From CAXXOK01 sp963678055 (GTDB lineage Bacteria; Bacillota; Clostridia; Christensenellales; Aristaeellaceae): DNA of 64,000 nt. Shown here one piece after another: positions 24,383 to 33,230 of this stretch; position 1 is the stretch's first letter; the number at the start of each line of letters is the position of its first letter. The notes beneath the pieces are model-generated. The model had not been told where the DNA came from. It did not search any database and was given only the letters and a program-made list of their open reading frames with translations. The stretch is from the NCBI GenBank assembly GCA_963678055.1, contig OY782679.1, forward strand, positions 868,001 to 932,000, written 5' to 3'. Position numbers and translations under genes: made by a program.

Positions 24383-25759
24383 TTAATGTACGATCGCCAG
24401 TGCCTGCATCAGGGTGTCGACCCCGGTGACCGATGCGTTTTTCACTGGCGGTAAATTCTTTAAGTTCTGCTTGGGTAAAATGATGTCGGTAAATCCCAGC
24501 CGCATACACTCGGCCACGCGGCGCTCGGCGTTGGCAATGGGGCGTACTTCGCCGCAAAGCCCAACTTCGCCCATGACACAAAGTTTTGGTGACAGTGAAA
24601 AGCCTTCCAGACTTGAAGCTACGGCCATGCACACAGCCAAATCGGCAGCAGGGTCATCCAGCTCCAGCCCACCGGCTACACTGACATACACATCCTGATT
24701 ATATAACTTTTTCTTAGCGCGTTTTTCCATCACGGCCAGCAACAGGGCAATGCGGCCAGAGTCCAGCCCGCCCACGGTACGCTTGGGCATGGGGTAAAAG
24801 CTATGCGATGCCAGGGCCTGCAAATCGCACAAAATAGGGCGGCTGCCGCGCATGGTGCAAAATACCACGCTGCCGCTGGCGCCTCGTGCACGCTGTGAAA
24901 GCAGGGTTTCGCTGGGGTTTTCTACTGGGAACATCCCCGTTTGCCGCATTTCAAACACGCCCAGCTCGTTCACGCTGCCAAAACGGTTCTTGGTCGCGCG
25001 CAGCAGTCGGTATTCGTGCTGGCGGTCACCTTCAAACGAAAGCACCGTATCCACCATGTGTTCCAGTACACGGGGACCGGCCAGAGAGCCGTCCTTGGTG
25101 ACATGGCCGACCAGAAATACCGAAAGGCCGGTGGTTTTGGCGTGGCGGATGATGGCCGAAGCGCTTTGCCGCACCTGTGATACGCTGCCCGGTGCAGAAG
25201 AACTGTCGGACGATACCATGGTTTGGATCGAGTCGATCACCAGCACATCGGGGGTGAGCATTTCGCACTTTTCTAAAATGCTGTCCACGCCGTTTTCAGC
25301 CAGCACATACAGCTTATTCTGTTTCACCTGCAAGCGCTTGGCGCGCATTTTGATCTGGCGCGTGCTTTCCTCGCCGCTGACATAGAGCACCTGCTGTTTT
25401 TGGCTTAGCTCCGCCGCGACTTGCAATAGTAAGGTGGATTTACCAATCCCAGGATCGCCGCCAAGCAGCGTGACGCTGCCTTCGGTCAGGCCGCCGCCCA
25501 GCACCCGGTCCAGCTCCTCGTTTCCGGTCAATACACGGGTTTCCTTGGCATCGTCGATGGATTGCAAAAGTACCGCATCGGTCACAGGCATGCGGTAGCG
25601 GGCTGCTTTTTCAGCGGTCTTGCCTACGGCCTGTGCGGAGACAACGGAGGTCTGTTCCTCAAAGGTGTTCCAGGCGCTGCAATCGGGACACTGACCAAGC
25701 CAGCGCGGTGCTTGATACCCACAGGCGGCGCAGACATATACGCTCTTGTCTTTTGGCAA
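24383..25759 (-). CDS. radA: DNA repair protein RadA (Sms)
   Basis: A 458-residue RecA-like ATPase that drives branch migration in recombination repair. It has an N-terminal zinc finger (VCAACGYQAPRWLGQCPDC), Walker A GDPGIGKST, Walker B region VLVIDSIQTM, the RadA-specific KNRFG motif in RATKNRFGSVNELG, and a C-terminal Lon-protease-like domain with YVSVAGGLELDDPAADLAV. I prefer the TTG at 25757-25759 as start because AAGGA lies just upstream and the product then begins MPKDKSVYVCA, as usual for RadA. The ATG six codons earlier has no ribosome site. It lies between uvrC and yacL. Confidence 0.95.
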   Translation of the reverse strand: MPKDKSVYVCAACGYQAPRWLGQCPDCSAWNTFEEQTSVVSAQAVGKTAEKAARYRMPVTDAVLLQSIDDAKETRVLTGNEELDRVLGGGLTEGSVTLLGGDPGIGKSTLLLQVAAELSQKQQVLYVSGEESTRQIKMRAKRLQVKQNKLYVLAENGVDSILEKCEMLTPDVLVIDSIQTMVSSDSSSAPGSVSQVRQSASAIIRHAKTTGLSVFLVGHVTKDGSLAGPRVLEHMVDTVLSFEGDRQHEYRLLRATKNRFGSVNELGVFEMRQTGMFPVENPSETLLSQRARGASGSVVFCTMRGSRPILCDLQALASHSFYPMPKRTVGGLDSGRIALLLAVMEKRAKKKLYNQDVYVSVAGGLELDDPAADLAVCMAVASSLEGFSLSPKLCVMGEVGLCGEVRPIANAERRVAECMRLGFTDIILPKQNLKNLPPVKNASVTGVDTLMQALAIVH

Positions 25760-25840
25760 AGGCGTTCCTTTCAGCATGTGTTTACACGCATTGTATGATA
25801 CATAAACAGTATAGCATGATTTTTACGGAAAATCAGGCGC

Positions 25841-27712
25841 TTAGGTTTGATTTTTTCTTTTGTGACTGTAGTCTACAACCGCCTGGGCGGTGGCTTCGGT
25901 CATGCCGTCCACAGCCAGCAACGCTTCCTTGTCGGCAGCAAAGATCGCCGATATGCTTTTAAAGGCCCTAAGCAGGGCAACTTTGCGTTTTTCGCCGATG
26001 CCGGCAATGGACGTTAGCTCGCTTTGCAGCCCGGCCTTGCCGCGCAGGGCGCGGTGGTGCGTAATGCCAAAGCGGTGGGCTTCGTTACGCACGCGCTGCA
26101 ATAGATGCAGCCCGTGACTGCGCTTATCCAGCACGATGGGGTCTTCCCGGTCAGGCAGGTAGATTTCCTCGTTGCGCTTGGCAAGGCCGATCATCGGTAG
26201 GTTCACACCACAGGAAAGCATAGCGCGCCGGGCAAACAACAGCTGCTGGGGGCCGCCGTCAATCATAATCAAATCTGGGAAACGCGAGAAACGCCCTTCG
26301 TCTACCGGTTGGCCGTTTTCCTGTCGCTCCTTGCGTTCCTCCAGCCCATGGGTGAAGCGACGGCGGAGGACTTCTTCCATGGAAGCAAAGTCGTTAGCGC
26401 CTTCCACGGTTTTGATGCGGAAATGGCGGTATTGTTTTTTATTGGGCATCCCCTGTTCAAACACGACCATGGAACCAACCGACAGATCGCCCTGAGTGTT
26501 GGAAATATCGTAGCCCTCAATGCGGCGGGGCAGTGCGGGCAGGGAGAGCGCGTCCATCAGCTCCTGCATGGCCATGGTGGTGCGTCGGAACTTGATCTGC
26601 TTGGACTGCTGGTGCTTGAGCAGTACGTCTTTTGCATTCTTGACGGCGATTTCCACTAGCTTTCGCTTTTCGCCGCGCTGGGGACTGTGCAGGGTGACAG
26701 CCGCGCCGCGTCGCTCCCGCAGAAGCTGTTCCATGGCGTCCATATCATCCAGCTCAGCCTGCAACAGCACTTCGCGCGGTATCATGCGCTCCTGGCCGTA
26801 ATACTGGGGGATAAACGCGGACAAAATCTCCGCATCCGTGTCGCCGCCTTGATTTTCCAGCATGTAGTGCTGTCCATCCTCCATGCGGCCCTGATGGATA
26901 TGCACCAGCTGCACCACCGCGTCGATACTATCGGACGCCACGGCGATGATATCCTGCTCCACCGAGCGGGTTTGGATGGCGAGCTGATGGGCGGACACCG
27001 CCTGCACATCGGTAATCATATCGCGGTACAGGGCCGCCTGTTCGTACTGCATGGCGGCGGCGGCATCGTTCATCTTTGCGCGCAGCTGCTTGAGTACGGG
27101 CTTAACATCGCCGTTCAAAAACGCGATGGATTCTTTCAGGATATTGTCATAGGCTGCCTCGCTGATATACCCGGCGCAGGGCGCGTAGCATTTGCCGGTA
27201 TCGTAATACACGCAGGGGCGGCGCGGGCTTTTCAGCGGGAACTTCAGGTTGCAGCGGCGCAGGGGGAAATAGCGCCCCAGTTCATCCAGCACCTGGCGAA
27301 CAGCGGTCGCGCCGATGTAAGGGCCGAAATACTTTTTGCTGTCTTTGGGGTTGTAGGTGCGGGTTACGGTGAGCTTTGGGTACATCTCTGCCGGGTCGTA
27401 GCAGAGGTAGGGGTAATGTTTATCGTCCTTTAATAGAATGTTGTAAAACGGACGGTGTTTTTTAATTAAGTTGCTTTCCAGCGTCAGTGCTTCAAAATCG
27501 GTACGGCAAAGCAGAATATCAAAATCGTCGATTCGCTCGACCATCGCGCGCACTTTGGCCGTGTGTCCTTCCGGGGAATGAAAGTACTGGCGCACGCGGT
27601 TTTTTAAGTTTTTTGCCTTGCCGATATACAAAATCTCCCCGTGACTTTTCATCAGATAGCAACCGGGGCTATCGGGGAGCATGGCTATTTTATGGGCTAA
27701 GTCGCCGGGCAT
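25841..27712 (-). CDS. uvrC: Excinuclease ABC subunit C
   Basis: UvrC makes both incisions in nucleotide excision repair after UvrAB finds damage. The 623-residue protein has the N-terminal GIY-YIG nuclease (GCYLMKSHGEILYIGKAKNL), a zinc-type or iron-sulfur Cys cluster region (CNLKFPLKSPRRPC and CYAPCAGYI), and a UVR motif (about 195-230). The RNase H-like nuclease shows EGYDISNTQG, LIMIDGGPQQ and NEAHRFGITHHR. C-terminal helix-hairpin-helix motifs (LTSIAGIGEKRKVALL) end it. Start set at ATG 27710-27712 behind AAGGAAGG; the longer frame adds 16 residues not found in the family. uvrA and uvrB are not in the window. Confidence 0.96.
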   Translation of the reverse strand: MPGDLAHKIAMLPDSPGCYLMKSHGEILYIGKAKNLKNRVRQYFHSPEGHTAKVRAMVERIDDFDILLCRTDFEALTLESNLIKKHRPFYNILLKDDKHYPYLCYDPAEMYPKLTVTRTYNPKDSKKYFGPYIGATAVRQVLDELGRYFPLRRCNLKFPLKSPRRPCVYYDTGKCYAPCAGYISEAAYDNILKESIAFLNGDVKPVLKQLRAKMNDAAAAMQYEQAALYRDMITDVQAVSAHQLAIQTRSVEQDIIAVASDSIDAVVQLVHIHQGRMEDGQHYMLENQGGDTDAEILSAFIPQYYGQERMIPREVLLQAELDDMDAMEQLLRERRGAAVTLHSPQRGEKRKLVEIAVKNAKDVLLKHQQSKQIKFRRTTMAMQELMDALSLPALPRRIEGYDISNTQGDLSVGSMVVFEQGMPNKKQYRHFRIKTVEGANDFASMEEVLRRRFTHGLEERKERQENGQPVDEGRFSRFPDLIMIDGGPQQLLFARRAMLSCGVNLPMIGLAKRNEEIYLPDREDPIVLDKRSHGLHLLQRVRNEAHRFGITHHRALRGKAGLQSELTSIAGIGEKRKVALLRAFKSISAIFAADKEALLAVDGMTEATAQAVVDYSHKRKNQT

Positions 27713-27741
27713 GTTGTATTCCTTCCTTTGGTGCGTCGGTC

Positions 27742-27770
27742 TTGACGGAGAGTACGGCACTCTTTATAAT
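27742..27770 (+). promoter_or_regulatory. Promoter of the DUF4282-like gene
   Basis: TTGACG (27742-27747), 17-base spacer and TATAAT (27765-27770) on the plus strand, about 65 bases before the start codon. Confidence 0.8.
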
Positions 27771-27832
27771 AAAGGCACTGACTGATGGACCTCTAATAAC
27801 CGACAATCGAATATGGACAAGGAGTCGATACG

Positions 27833-28342
27833 ATGGTCAATTTAAACAGCTTATACTATTCCACGGGGCTGAGTATATGGTACCTGATCTGCGGCGGTCT
27901 TGCGCTGCTGGGTGCAGCGGCGGCGATGTATTACTTCCTCCGCCCGCAAGGCAGAACGCAGTATACGGGCCTGATGGCAAAACTCCACGCACATGTCAAC
28001 TTCGACCGCATGATTTTTCCCCAGCTGCTGAAATTTGCGTATGTTGCCAGCGCACTGTACGCGATTTTATCGGGTATTGTCACGCTGGTGTCCGGCAGCA
28101 TTGTGGCCGGTATCCTGATGATCGTGCTGGGGCCGATCGTCGTGCGTGTCGGATACGAGCTGACGATGGCGGTGTTTTCCGTGCTGGACGGAATCAAAGA
28201 AACCAACCGCCTGCTGCGTGCAGGCGCGGCCGGGCGTACATCACAACCCCAGCCGCATACGCGGCCCATGCATCCCCAGGACGGGGAGATGGGGCAGCCC
28301 AAGCGCTATCCCGGCGGGTACGATCCGCTGCATAAGGGATAG
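27833..28342 (+). CDS. Small membrane protein, DUF4282-like
   Basis: A 169-residue protein with one N-terminal membrane helix (LSIWYLICGGLALLGAAAAM), a short basic loop, and two closely spaced helices around residues 65-110. The segment FDRMIFPQLLKFAYVASALYAILSG followed by a glycine-rich helix and GPIVVRVGYELTMAVFSVLD resembles DUF4282 domains (split here by description only). The C-terminal 45 residues are Pro/Gln/Arg-rich and probably disordered. Function unknown. AAGGAG precedes the ATG by 10 bases. It is a single-gene unit that ends 3 bp from the convergent corA. Confidence 0.65.
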   Translation: MVNLNSLYYSTGLSIWYLICGGLALLGAAAAMYYFLRPQGRTQYTGLMAKLHAHVNFDRMIFPQLLKFAYVASALYAILSGIVTLVSGSIVAGILMIVLGPIVVRVGYELTMAVFSVLDGIKETNRLLRAGAAGRTSQPQPHTRPMHPQDGEMGQPKRYPGGYDPLHKG

Positions 28343-28345
28343 GCT

Positions 28346-29278
28346 TTAGAACATTTTACGCCACCGAAGCACAAAGAACGCAATTACAGTGACCAGCGCG
28401 CTCGCGCCGACCACAATCCAAAACCCCATAATGTTTTGTTGAAACGGTACGCCGGTATTCATGCCCCATAGCGATGCAAACAGCGTGGGAATGGCCAGCA
28501 TCACCGTTAAACTGGTGAGCACTTTCATGACGAGGTTCAGGTTGTTGGAGATAATGGAGGCGTAAGCGTCCATCGTGCCGGACATAATGTCGCGGTAAAT
28601 GTTACACATTTCGATGGCCTGTTTGTTTTCAATGATAACATCTTCCAGCAAATCGGCATCCTCGGGGTATTTGCGCAGCATGTCCATGCGCAGCATCTTT
28701 TCCAGCACAATCTCGTTGCCCTTGAGCGAGGTGGAAAAGTACACCAGCGATTTTTCCAACTGCATCATCTGCAGCAGTTCCTGGTTGCGCATGCTTTCCT
28801 GCAAGCGCTTTTGCACAAAGGAGGAGGCCTTGTCGATCTGTTTCAAATAGGCCAGGTAACGGGTGGCGTTGCGGTTTAACAGTTGCAAAAGGAAGCGTGT
28901 GCGCTTAAAGGTCCAAAACCCGCGAACGCGCTCCTCGGAAAAATCGTTAATAATCGTGGATTCCCGCGAGGTTACGGTGATAATCACATCATCCACCATA
29001 ATAATACCCATGGGGATGGTGGAATAGCTGTAGCCTTTATCTTCGGTTTCCACATAGGGAACGTCGACAATAATCAGGGTCTGATCGCCGTCGCGCTCAA
29101 TACGCGCGCTTTCTTCTTCGTCCAGGGCCGCCTGTAAATAGGTGGGGTCCAGCGAGAAGCGGGCGTTAATGCCATGGATTTCCTCTTTCGTGGGCGACTG
29201 GAGGTGAATCCAGCAGCCTTTTTCAAACGTTGAGATCTCGGAAAGGTGATCATCAACGGTCAGAAATACCCTTTTCAT
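28346..29278 (-). CDS. corA: CorA-family magnesium transporter
   Basis: A 310-residue CorA-type divalent cation channel. The large N-terminal cytoplasmic alpha/beta domain and long stalk helix (about 130-245) are followed by two membrane helices with the signature WGMNTG between them at the extracellular loop and a basic end RWRKMF. Magnesium, and in some homologs cobalt or nickel, passes through the pentamer. The gene starts directly after the T-run of a terminator-like hairpin and has only a weak Shine-Dalgarno (AAAGG) buried in that hairpin, so expression is probably controlled in the leader, which also encodes a 32-residue peptide. Confidence 0.93.
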   Translation of the reverse strand: MKRVFLTVDDHLSEISTFEKGCWIHLQSPTKEEIHGINARFSLDPTYLQAALDEEESARIERDGDQTLIIVDVPYVETEDKGYSYSTIPMGIIMVDDVIITVTSRESTIINDFSEERVRGFWTFKRTRFLLQLLNRNATRYLAYLKQIDKASSFVQKRLQESMRNQELLQMMQLEKSLVYFSTSLKGNEIVLEKMLRMDMLRKYPEDADLLEDVIIENKQAIEMCNIYRDIMSGTMDAYASIISNNLNLVMKVLTSLTVMLAIPTLFASLWGMNTGVPFQQNIMGFWIVVGASALVTVIAFFVLRWRKMF

Positions 29279-29285
29279 ACAAAAA

Positions 29286-29335
29286 ACCTGCCTTTCTGTG
29301 CACCGCCGGGGTGACGGCGGTACTTCCGAGCAGGT
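29286..29335 (-). terminator. Terminator/sequestrator hairpin ahead of corA
   Basis: Minus-strand ACCTGC (29330-29335) pairs with GCAGGT (29286-29291) and encloses an inner CCGCCG/CGGCGG hairpin; six T's follow and run into the corA start. CTCGGA (29325-29330), which overlaps the first arm, is complementary to TCCGAG (29389-29394) inside the leader peptide gene. The two pairings are mutually exclusive. Confidence 0.75.
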
Positions 29336-29359
29336 CTGAACATCATCAGCGCAGGCGGT

Positions 29360-29458
29360 CTACCGTGCCGCAGTCCTCTGCACAGCCTCTCGGAGCATTC
29401 TATTCGATTGACGGTGGTAGCAATTGCCTAAATGTCTACTGTATGGGTCCGCGTCCAC
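29360..29458 (-). CDS. Leader peptide upstream of corA
   Basis: A 32-codon frame starting with GTG at 29456-29458, with GGAGG 8 bases upstream, and ending with TAG. The predicted peptide is MDADPYSRHLGNCYHR followed by QSNRMLREAVQRTAAR: rich in Arg and His, with Asp/Pro at the start. It lies entirely in the transcribed leader and its codons CTC CGA GAG overlap the strand that can disrupt the corA terminator. This is the arrangement of translation-dependent attenuators; in enterobacteria mgtA and corA also have leader peptides (MgtL, CorL), with Asp/Pro-rich starts in MgtL. Sequence similarity to those is not evident. Coding status is inferred from the ribosome site and layout. Confidence 0.65.
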   Translation of the reverse strand: MDADPYSRHLGNCYHRQSNRMLREAVQRTAAR

Positions 29459-29512
29459 GAGCGCTCCTCCTTTGCGTGCAGAATGAAAACGGGAATGTCA
29501 TTCCCTATGCAT

Positions 29513-29541
29513 ATCATAGCCTTTGCCATAGAGAAAGTCAA
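29513..29541 (-). promoter_or_regulatory. corA leader promoter
   Basis: Minus-strand TTGACT (29536-29541), 17-base spacer and TATGAT (29513-29518). Transcription from here gives a leader of about 230 bases. The first structure is a hairpin GGGAAT-GAC-ATTCCC directly after the start. Confidence 0.85.
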
Positions 29542-29565
29542 GGCGAAATCACCGCAAACAGCGCG

Positions 29566-29594
29566 TTGCAATCCCCATAACGCTCATGTATAAT
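29566..29594 (+). promoter_or_regulatory. Promoter of the BMP-type binding protein gene
   Basis: TTGCAA (29566-29571), 17-base spacer and consensus TATAAT (29589-29594), divergent from the corA promoter. Confidence 0.85.
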
Positions 29595-29655
29595 GAGGGC
29601 GGTTCCAAGTCACCAAATGAACTGATATTCAAGGCTTGAAAGGGATGAAATATCC

Positions 29656-30648
29656 GTGAAAAAACTCGTATCCGTTTTCCTGTGTTTCTTACTGGTTGTA
29701 TCCGCTGTATCGTTTGCGGCAGCGGAGGAAAAACCGTTGAAAGTCGCCGTTTGTTTTGCTGAAGCGTTGGGCGACCTGGGCTTTAACGACAGCGCGTATG
29801 AAGGACTCACCAAACTGGAAGCTGAGTACGGCGTTGCCGGCAGCTATGTGGAATGTAAATCCGACGCCGGTAAATATTTAACCTCGCTGGTCGATGCCGC
29901 TGAGCAAAACGATATTGTGGTTGCAGTCGGCTGGCAGTACTGGGACGCACTGACCGAAGTGGTACCGCAGCTGCCCGATACCAAGTTCATCTTTGTAGAT
30001 AACGCGCTGGACGGCTTGGGCGATAACCTGCTGTCCATTACCTATGCCGAAAATGAAGGCTCCTTCCTGGCAGGCTATGCCGCCATGATGACCTCCGCCA
30101 CCAAAACCGTCGGGTTTGTGGGCGGCGAAGACTCCGAAACGATCAACAATTTCTTTGTCGGCTATCAGCAGGGCGCTCTGTATGCAGAACCTGCGGGCAC
30201 GGTGCTTGCACCTGTGTATGCCGGTGATTATGAATCCCCCGATAAAGGCAAGGAGCTGGCCATTGCGCTGTATTCCGGCGGAGCGGATGTGGTGTTCGCT
30301 GTTGCGGGAAAAACCGGCCTTGGCGTGTTTGAAGCCGCCAAAGACCAGGGGAAATACGCCGTCGGCGTGGACTCGGATCAAAAATATATCGACCCTGAGC
30401 ACATCATCTGCTCGATGGTGAAAGACATCGGCGAAAGCATTTACCAGATCATCGGGCAGTACATTGCAGACGGCACGTTTGCAGGCGGCACGATCTGGCA
30501 AGCAGACATGTCCACGGGGATTATTTCCATTGGCTATGGCATGGAAGACGAAATGCCCCAGCAGGTCAGCGACGATGTAAAAGCCGCAGTGGAAGACCTG
30601 TCCCTGATGATCCAAAGTGGCGAAATCGTGGTGAATTCCACGCGTTAA
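29656..30648 (+). CDS. BMP-family substrate-binding protein
   Basis: A 330-residue exported protein of the basic membrane protein (BMP/PnrA) family, the periplasmic-type receptors of nucleoside ABC importers in Gram-positive bacteria and spirochaetes. A signal peptide (about 1-24, cleaved near FAAAEEK) is followed by VAVCFAEALGDLGFNDSAYEGL, typical of the first beta strand and ligand loop. Further marks are ITYAENEGSFLAGYAAMM, VGFVGGEDSETINNF and GADVVFAVAGKTGLGVFEAA. No lipobox cysteine is visible at the cleavage site, so it may be released or held by other means. The start is GTG at 29656. No ATPase or permease gene is adjacent; it is a lone gene with its own promoter and terminator. Confidence 0.85.
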   Translation: MKKLVSVFLCFLLVVSAVSFAAAEEKPLKVAVCFAEALGDLGFNDSAYEGLTKLEAEYGVAGSYVECKSDAGKYLTSLVDAAEQNDIVVAVGWQYWDALTEVVPQLPDTKFIFVDNALDGLGDNLLSITYAENEGSFLAGYAAMMTSATKTVGFVGGEDSETINNFFVGYQQGALYAEPAGTVLAPVYAGDYESPDKGKELAIALYSGGADVVFAVAGKTGLGVFEAAKDQGKYAVGVDSDQKYIDPEHIICSMVKDIGESIYQIIGQYIADGTFAGGTIWQADMSTGIISIGYGMEDEMPQQVSDDVKAAVEDLSLMIQSGEIVVNSTR

Positions 30649-30662
30649 TTATTGCGCAGCAG

Positions 30663-30693
30663 ACAGCCGCTGGGTTTCCGGCGGCTGTTTTGT
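30663..30693 (+). terminator. Terminator after the BMP gene
   Basis: ACAGCCGC pairs with GCGGCTGT around a 10-base loop and is followed by TTTTGTT. Confidence 0.88.
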
Positions 30694-30753
30694 TCCATCT
30701 ATGGGCGGCAACACCCGCCGATAGTTTCTAAACGCTAGATAAGGACCTTCGAA

Positions 30754-31671
30754 ATGCACGATAACAATACCATGATCTCGGAGATCAAACGGCTGAAACA
30801 AGAATCCAATGCAATCATTCTGGCCCATTATTACCAGACCGGCGACATACAGGATATTGCCGATTTCGTAGGCGATTCCTTTGGTTTAAGCAAGCTGGCA
30901 AAGGACACGGATGCGGATGTCATCGTATTTTGCGGGGTATCATTTATGGCGGAGACGGCCAAAATCCTCTCGCCGCAAAAAACCGTGCTGCTGCCCGCCC
31001 CTGATGCTGGTTGCCCCATGGCCGACATGGTCACCGCGGAGGATGTACTGGCCCTTAAAGCCCGGTACCCGGAAGCGGCAGTGGCCTGTTATGTGAATTC
31101 TTCCAGCGATGTCAAAGCTGTCAGCGATGTATGCGTCACCTCGTCAAACGCGGTGCGCATTGTAAAGGCGCTACAGCAAAGGCAGATTATTTTCGTTCCG
31201 GATCAGAACCTGGGCCGCTATGTGGCCGGACAGCTGCCGGACAAGGAGATACTACTGCACCCCGGGTACTGCACCGTGCACCACAGGCTGACGGCGCAGG
31301 AGACCGAGGCGGCCAAAGCCCTGCACCCCGGTGTGCCGATGCTGGCCCACCCCGAATGCACCCAGGCTGTGCTGGATAAGGCGGATTTCATTGGCAGCAC
31401 CGCGCAGATTTTGGAGTATGCGGCGCAGTCGCCCATGCAGGCGTTCATCATTGCCACCGAGGAAGGCATTTTGCATGAGCTGCGCAACCAAAACCCCGGC
31501 AAAACCTTTCATCTGCTCAGCAATCGGCTGACCTGCGTGAACATGAAAAAAACGCGGATGCAGGATGTGTACAATGCGCTTTTGCATAAGCAGTATCAGG
31601 TTGAGCTGGATGAGGCTGTGATGCGCAAAGCACGCCATAGTCTGGACCGTATGCTGGAACTGGCAAAGTGA
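30754..31671 (+). CDS. nadA: Quinolinate synthase NadA
   Basis: NadA condenses iminoaspartate with dihydroxyacetone phosphate to quinolinate using an oxygen-sensitive [4Fe-4S] cluster. The 305-residue protein has AIILAHYYQTGDIQDIADFVGDS (two pieces of the first repeat), the three cluster cysteines in VFCGVSFMAE, HPGYCTVHH and LTCVNMKKT, and the substrate motifs PDAGCPMADM and YVNSSSDVKA. It opens a tight nadA-nadB-nadC operon; nadB starts 11 bp later. A small hairpin (30698-30724) lies in the 5' region, but no recognised NAD-responsive riboswitch or operator is visible. Confidence 0.96.
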   Translation: MHDNNTMISEIKRLKQESNAIILAHYYQTGDIQDIADFVGDSFGLSKLAKDTDADVIVFCGVSFMAETAKILSPQKTVLLPAPDAGCPMADMVTAEDVLALKARYPEAAVACYVNSSSDVKAVSDVCVTSSNAVRIVKALQQRQIIFVPDQNLGRYVAGQLPDKEILLHPGYCTVHHRLTAQETEAAKALHPGVPMLAHPECTQAVLDKADFIGSTAQILEYAAQSPMQAFIIATEEGILHELRNQNPGKTFHLLSNRLTCVNMKKTRMQDVYNALLHKQYQVELDEAVMRKARHSLDRMLELAK

Positions 31672-31681
31672 GGGTGATTGT

Positions 31682-33229
31682 TTGCAGCGCTATATAACCA
31701 ACATCGCCGGGAACGACTGCATCACCCACGATGTGGATGTTGCCATCGTCGGCAGCGGGCTGGCGGGCCTATACACGGCCTATCATTTGCCGGAATCGCT
31801 AAGCTGCGCGCTGTTTACCAAAAGTAAAACGCAGGCCAGCTCCTCGTCGCTGGCACAGGGCGGCATTGCGGCGGTGACGGAGAAGGATGACCAGTTTTTA
31901 TACCACTATATGGATACCATCACCGCTGGCGCAGGCCTCTGCGATGAAGAAGCGGTCCGCCTGATTGTGCAAGAGGGTCCCAGCGAGATTGAGACCATGC
32001 TCAAAATCGGGACCCGCTTTGACCTCAACGGCGAAGGCCGCCTGATGACCACGCGTGAAGGCGGGCACGGCATGCATCGGATTTTGCATGCGGGCGGCGA
32101 TGCAACGGGCCTGGAAATGGTTCGTGCACTGGGTAAAACCATTCAGAGTAAGCCCAATGTGCACCTGCATGAAAATGCCTTTGTGGCCGATGTTGTCACT
32201 TGCAATGAGCATGTATGCGGGCTGACAGTGCTGGAGGATGACGGCTGGCACCTGTACCGGACCAGCCATGTGGTGATCGCCGCCGGTGGCATCGGGCAGA
32301 TTTACCGCTACACCACCAACCCCGGTGTTGCTACGGCAGACGGCATCGCCATTGCGGCACGTGCAGGGGCCAAGTGCAAGAATATGGAGTTTATCCAGTT
32401 CCATCCGACCGGGCTGTATACGCCGGAAAACCGCAACCGGCAGTGCTTTTTAATCTCCGAGGCCGTACGCGGCGAGGGCGGCATACTGCGCAACCAGAAG
32501 GGGGAGCGCTTTATGAAGCATGCGCACCCGCTGGCGGAGCTTGCGCCACGTGATATTGTCTCGCGGGCCATTTATCAGCAAATTCAGGAGCAGACCCTGC
32601 CGTATGTGCGGCTGAACATTGCTTTTGCGGATGCGGACTTTCTGATGAAACGCTTCCCGACGATTTATCGAACTTGCCTTGAGTACGGCATTGATATTAC
32701 CAAGGACGATATTCCCGTCGGGCCGGTGCAGCACTACATGATGGGTGGCGTGCAGACTGATTTGTGGGGACGCACGAACATCGAAGGCTTGTACAGCTGC
32801 GGCGAGGCAGCCTGCACAGGTGTACATGGTGCCAACCGGCTTGCCAGTAATTCTACCCTGGAATGCTTGGTGTTCGGCCGCCGCTGCGCCCAGTCCATCG
32901 CGGGCAGCACGGTGCGAAAACCACTGTGCGACACGGCAATCGAAACCCGGCCAGCCCAAGAAATTCCTTTTGATGCCGAGGGCTTGATTATCGAGCTGAA
33001 GGGTATCATGGTCAAATATTGTGGCATCGTGCGCCATGGCGACACCCTTCGCAAGGGGCTGGAACGCGTGAAAGAAATGATCGCGATGCTCGACCAGGCG
33101 AAACTGCGCACGGTGCGCGATATGGAACTGTATAATATGGTTACGATAGCTGGCGATATCCTGAGCGGAGCGCTCAAACGCCGAGTTTCCGTAGGCTCAC
33201 ACTACCGGACAGACGGGGAGGCACAATAA
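31682..33229 (+). CDS. nadB: L-aspartate oxidase NadB
   Basis: A 515-residue FAD enzyme that oxidises aspartate to iminoaspartate, the substrate of NadA; under anaerobic conditions fumarate can serve as acceptor. It has the Rossmann motif VAIVGSGLAGLYTAYHL, the SSSLAQGGIAAV segment that binds FAD, the substrate loop EGGHGMHRILHAGGDATG and late motifs MGGVQTDLWGRT and GEAACTGVHGANRLASNS. The start is TTG at 31682 preceded by GAGGGTG. The C-terminal helical domain is slightly short but complete. Spacing of a few bases to nadA and nadC indicates one mRNA. Confidence 0.95.
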   Translation: MQRYITNIAGNDCITHDVDVAIVGSGLAGLYTAYHLPESLSCALFTKSKTQASSSSLAQGGIAAVTEKDDQFLYHYMDTITAGAGLCDEEAVRLIVQEGPSEIETMLKIGTRFDLNGEGRLMTTREGGHGMHRILHAGGDATGLEMVRALGKTIQSKPNVHLHENAFVADVVTCNEHVCGLTVLEDDGWHLYRTSHVVIAAGGIGQIYRYTTNPGVATADGIAIAARAGAKCKNMEFIQFHPTGLYTPENRNRQCFLISEAVRGEGGILRNQKGERFMKHAHPLAELAPRDIVSRAIYQQIQEQTLPYVRLNIAFADADFLMKRFPTIYRTCLEYGIDITKDDIPVGPVQHYMMGGVQTDLWGRTNIEGLYSCGEAACTGVHGANRLASNSTLECLVFGRRCAQSIAGSTVRKPLCDTAIETRPAQEIPFDAEGLIIELKGIMVKYCGIVRHGDTLRKGLERVKEMIAMLDQAKLRTVRDMELYNMVTIAGDILSGALKRRVSVGSHYRTDGEAQ

Positions 33230-33230
33230 C

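Noticed and set aside
29286..29512. M-box or other known magnesium/nickel-cobalt riboswitch before corA
   Set aside because: I looked for the conserved M-box blocks (AGGUGAGGCUCCU and the later CUGCCC region) and did not find them; a coding leader explains the region better.
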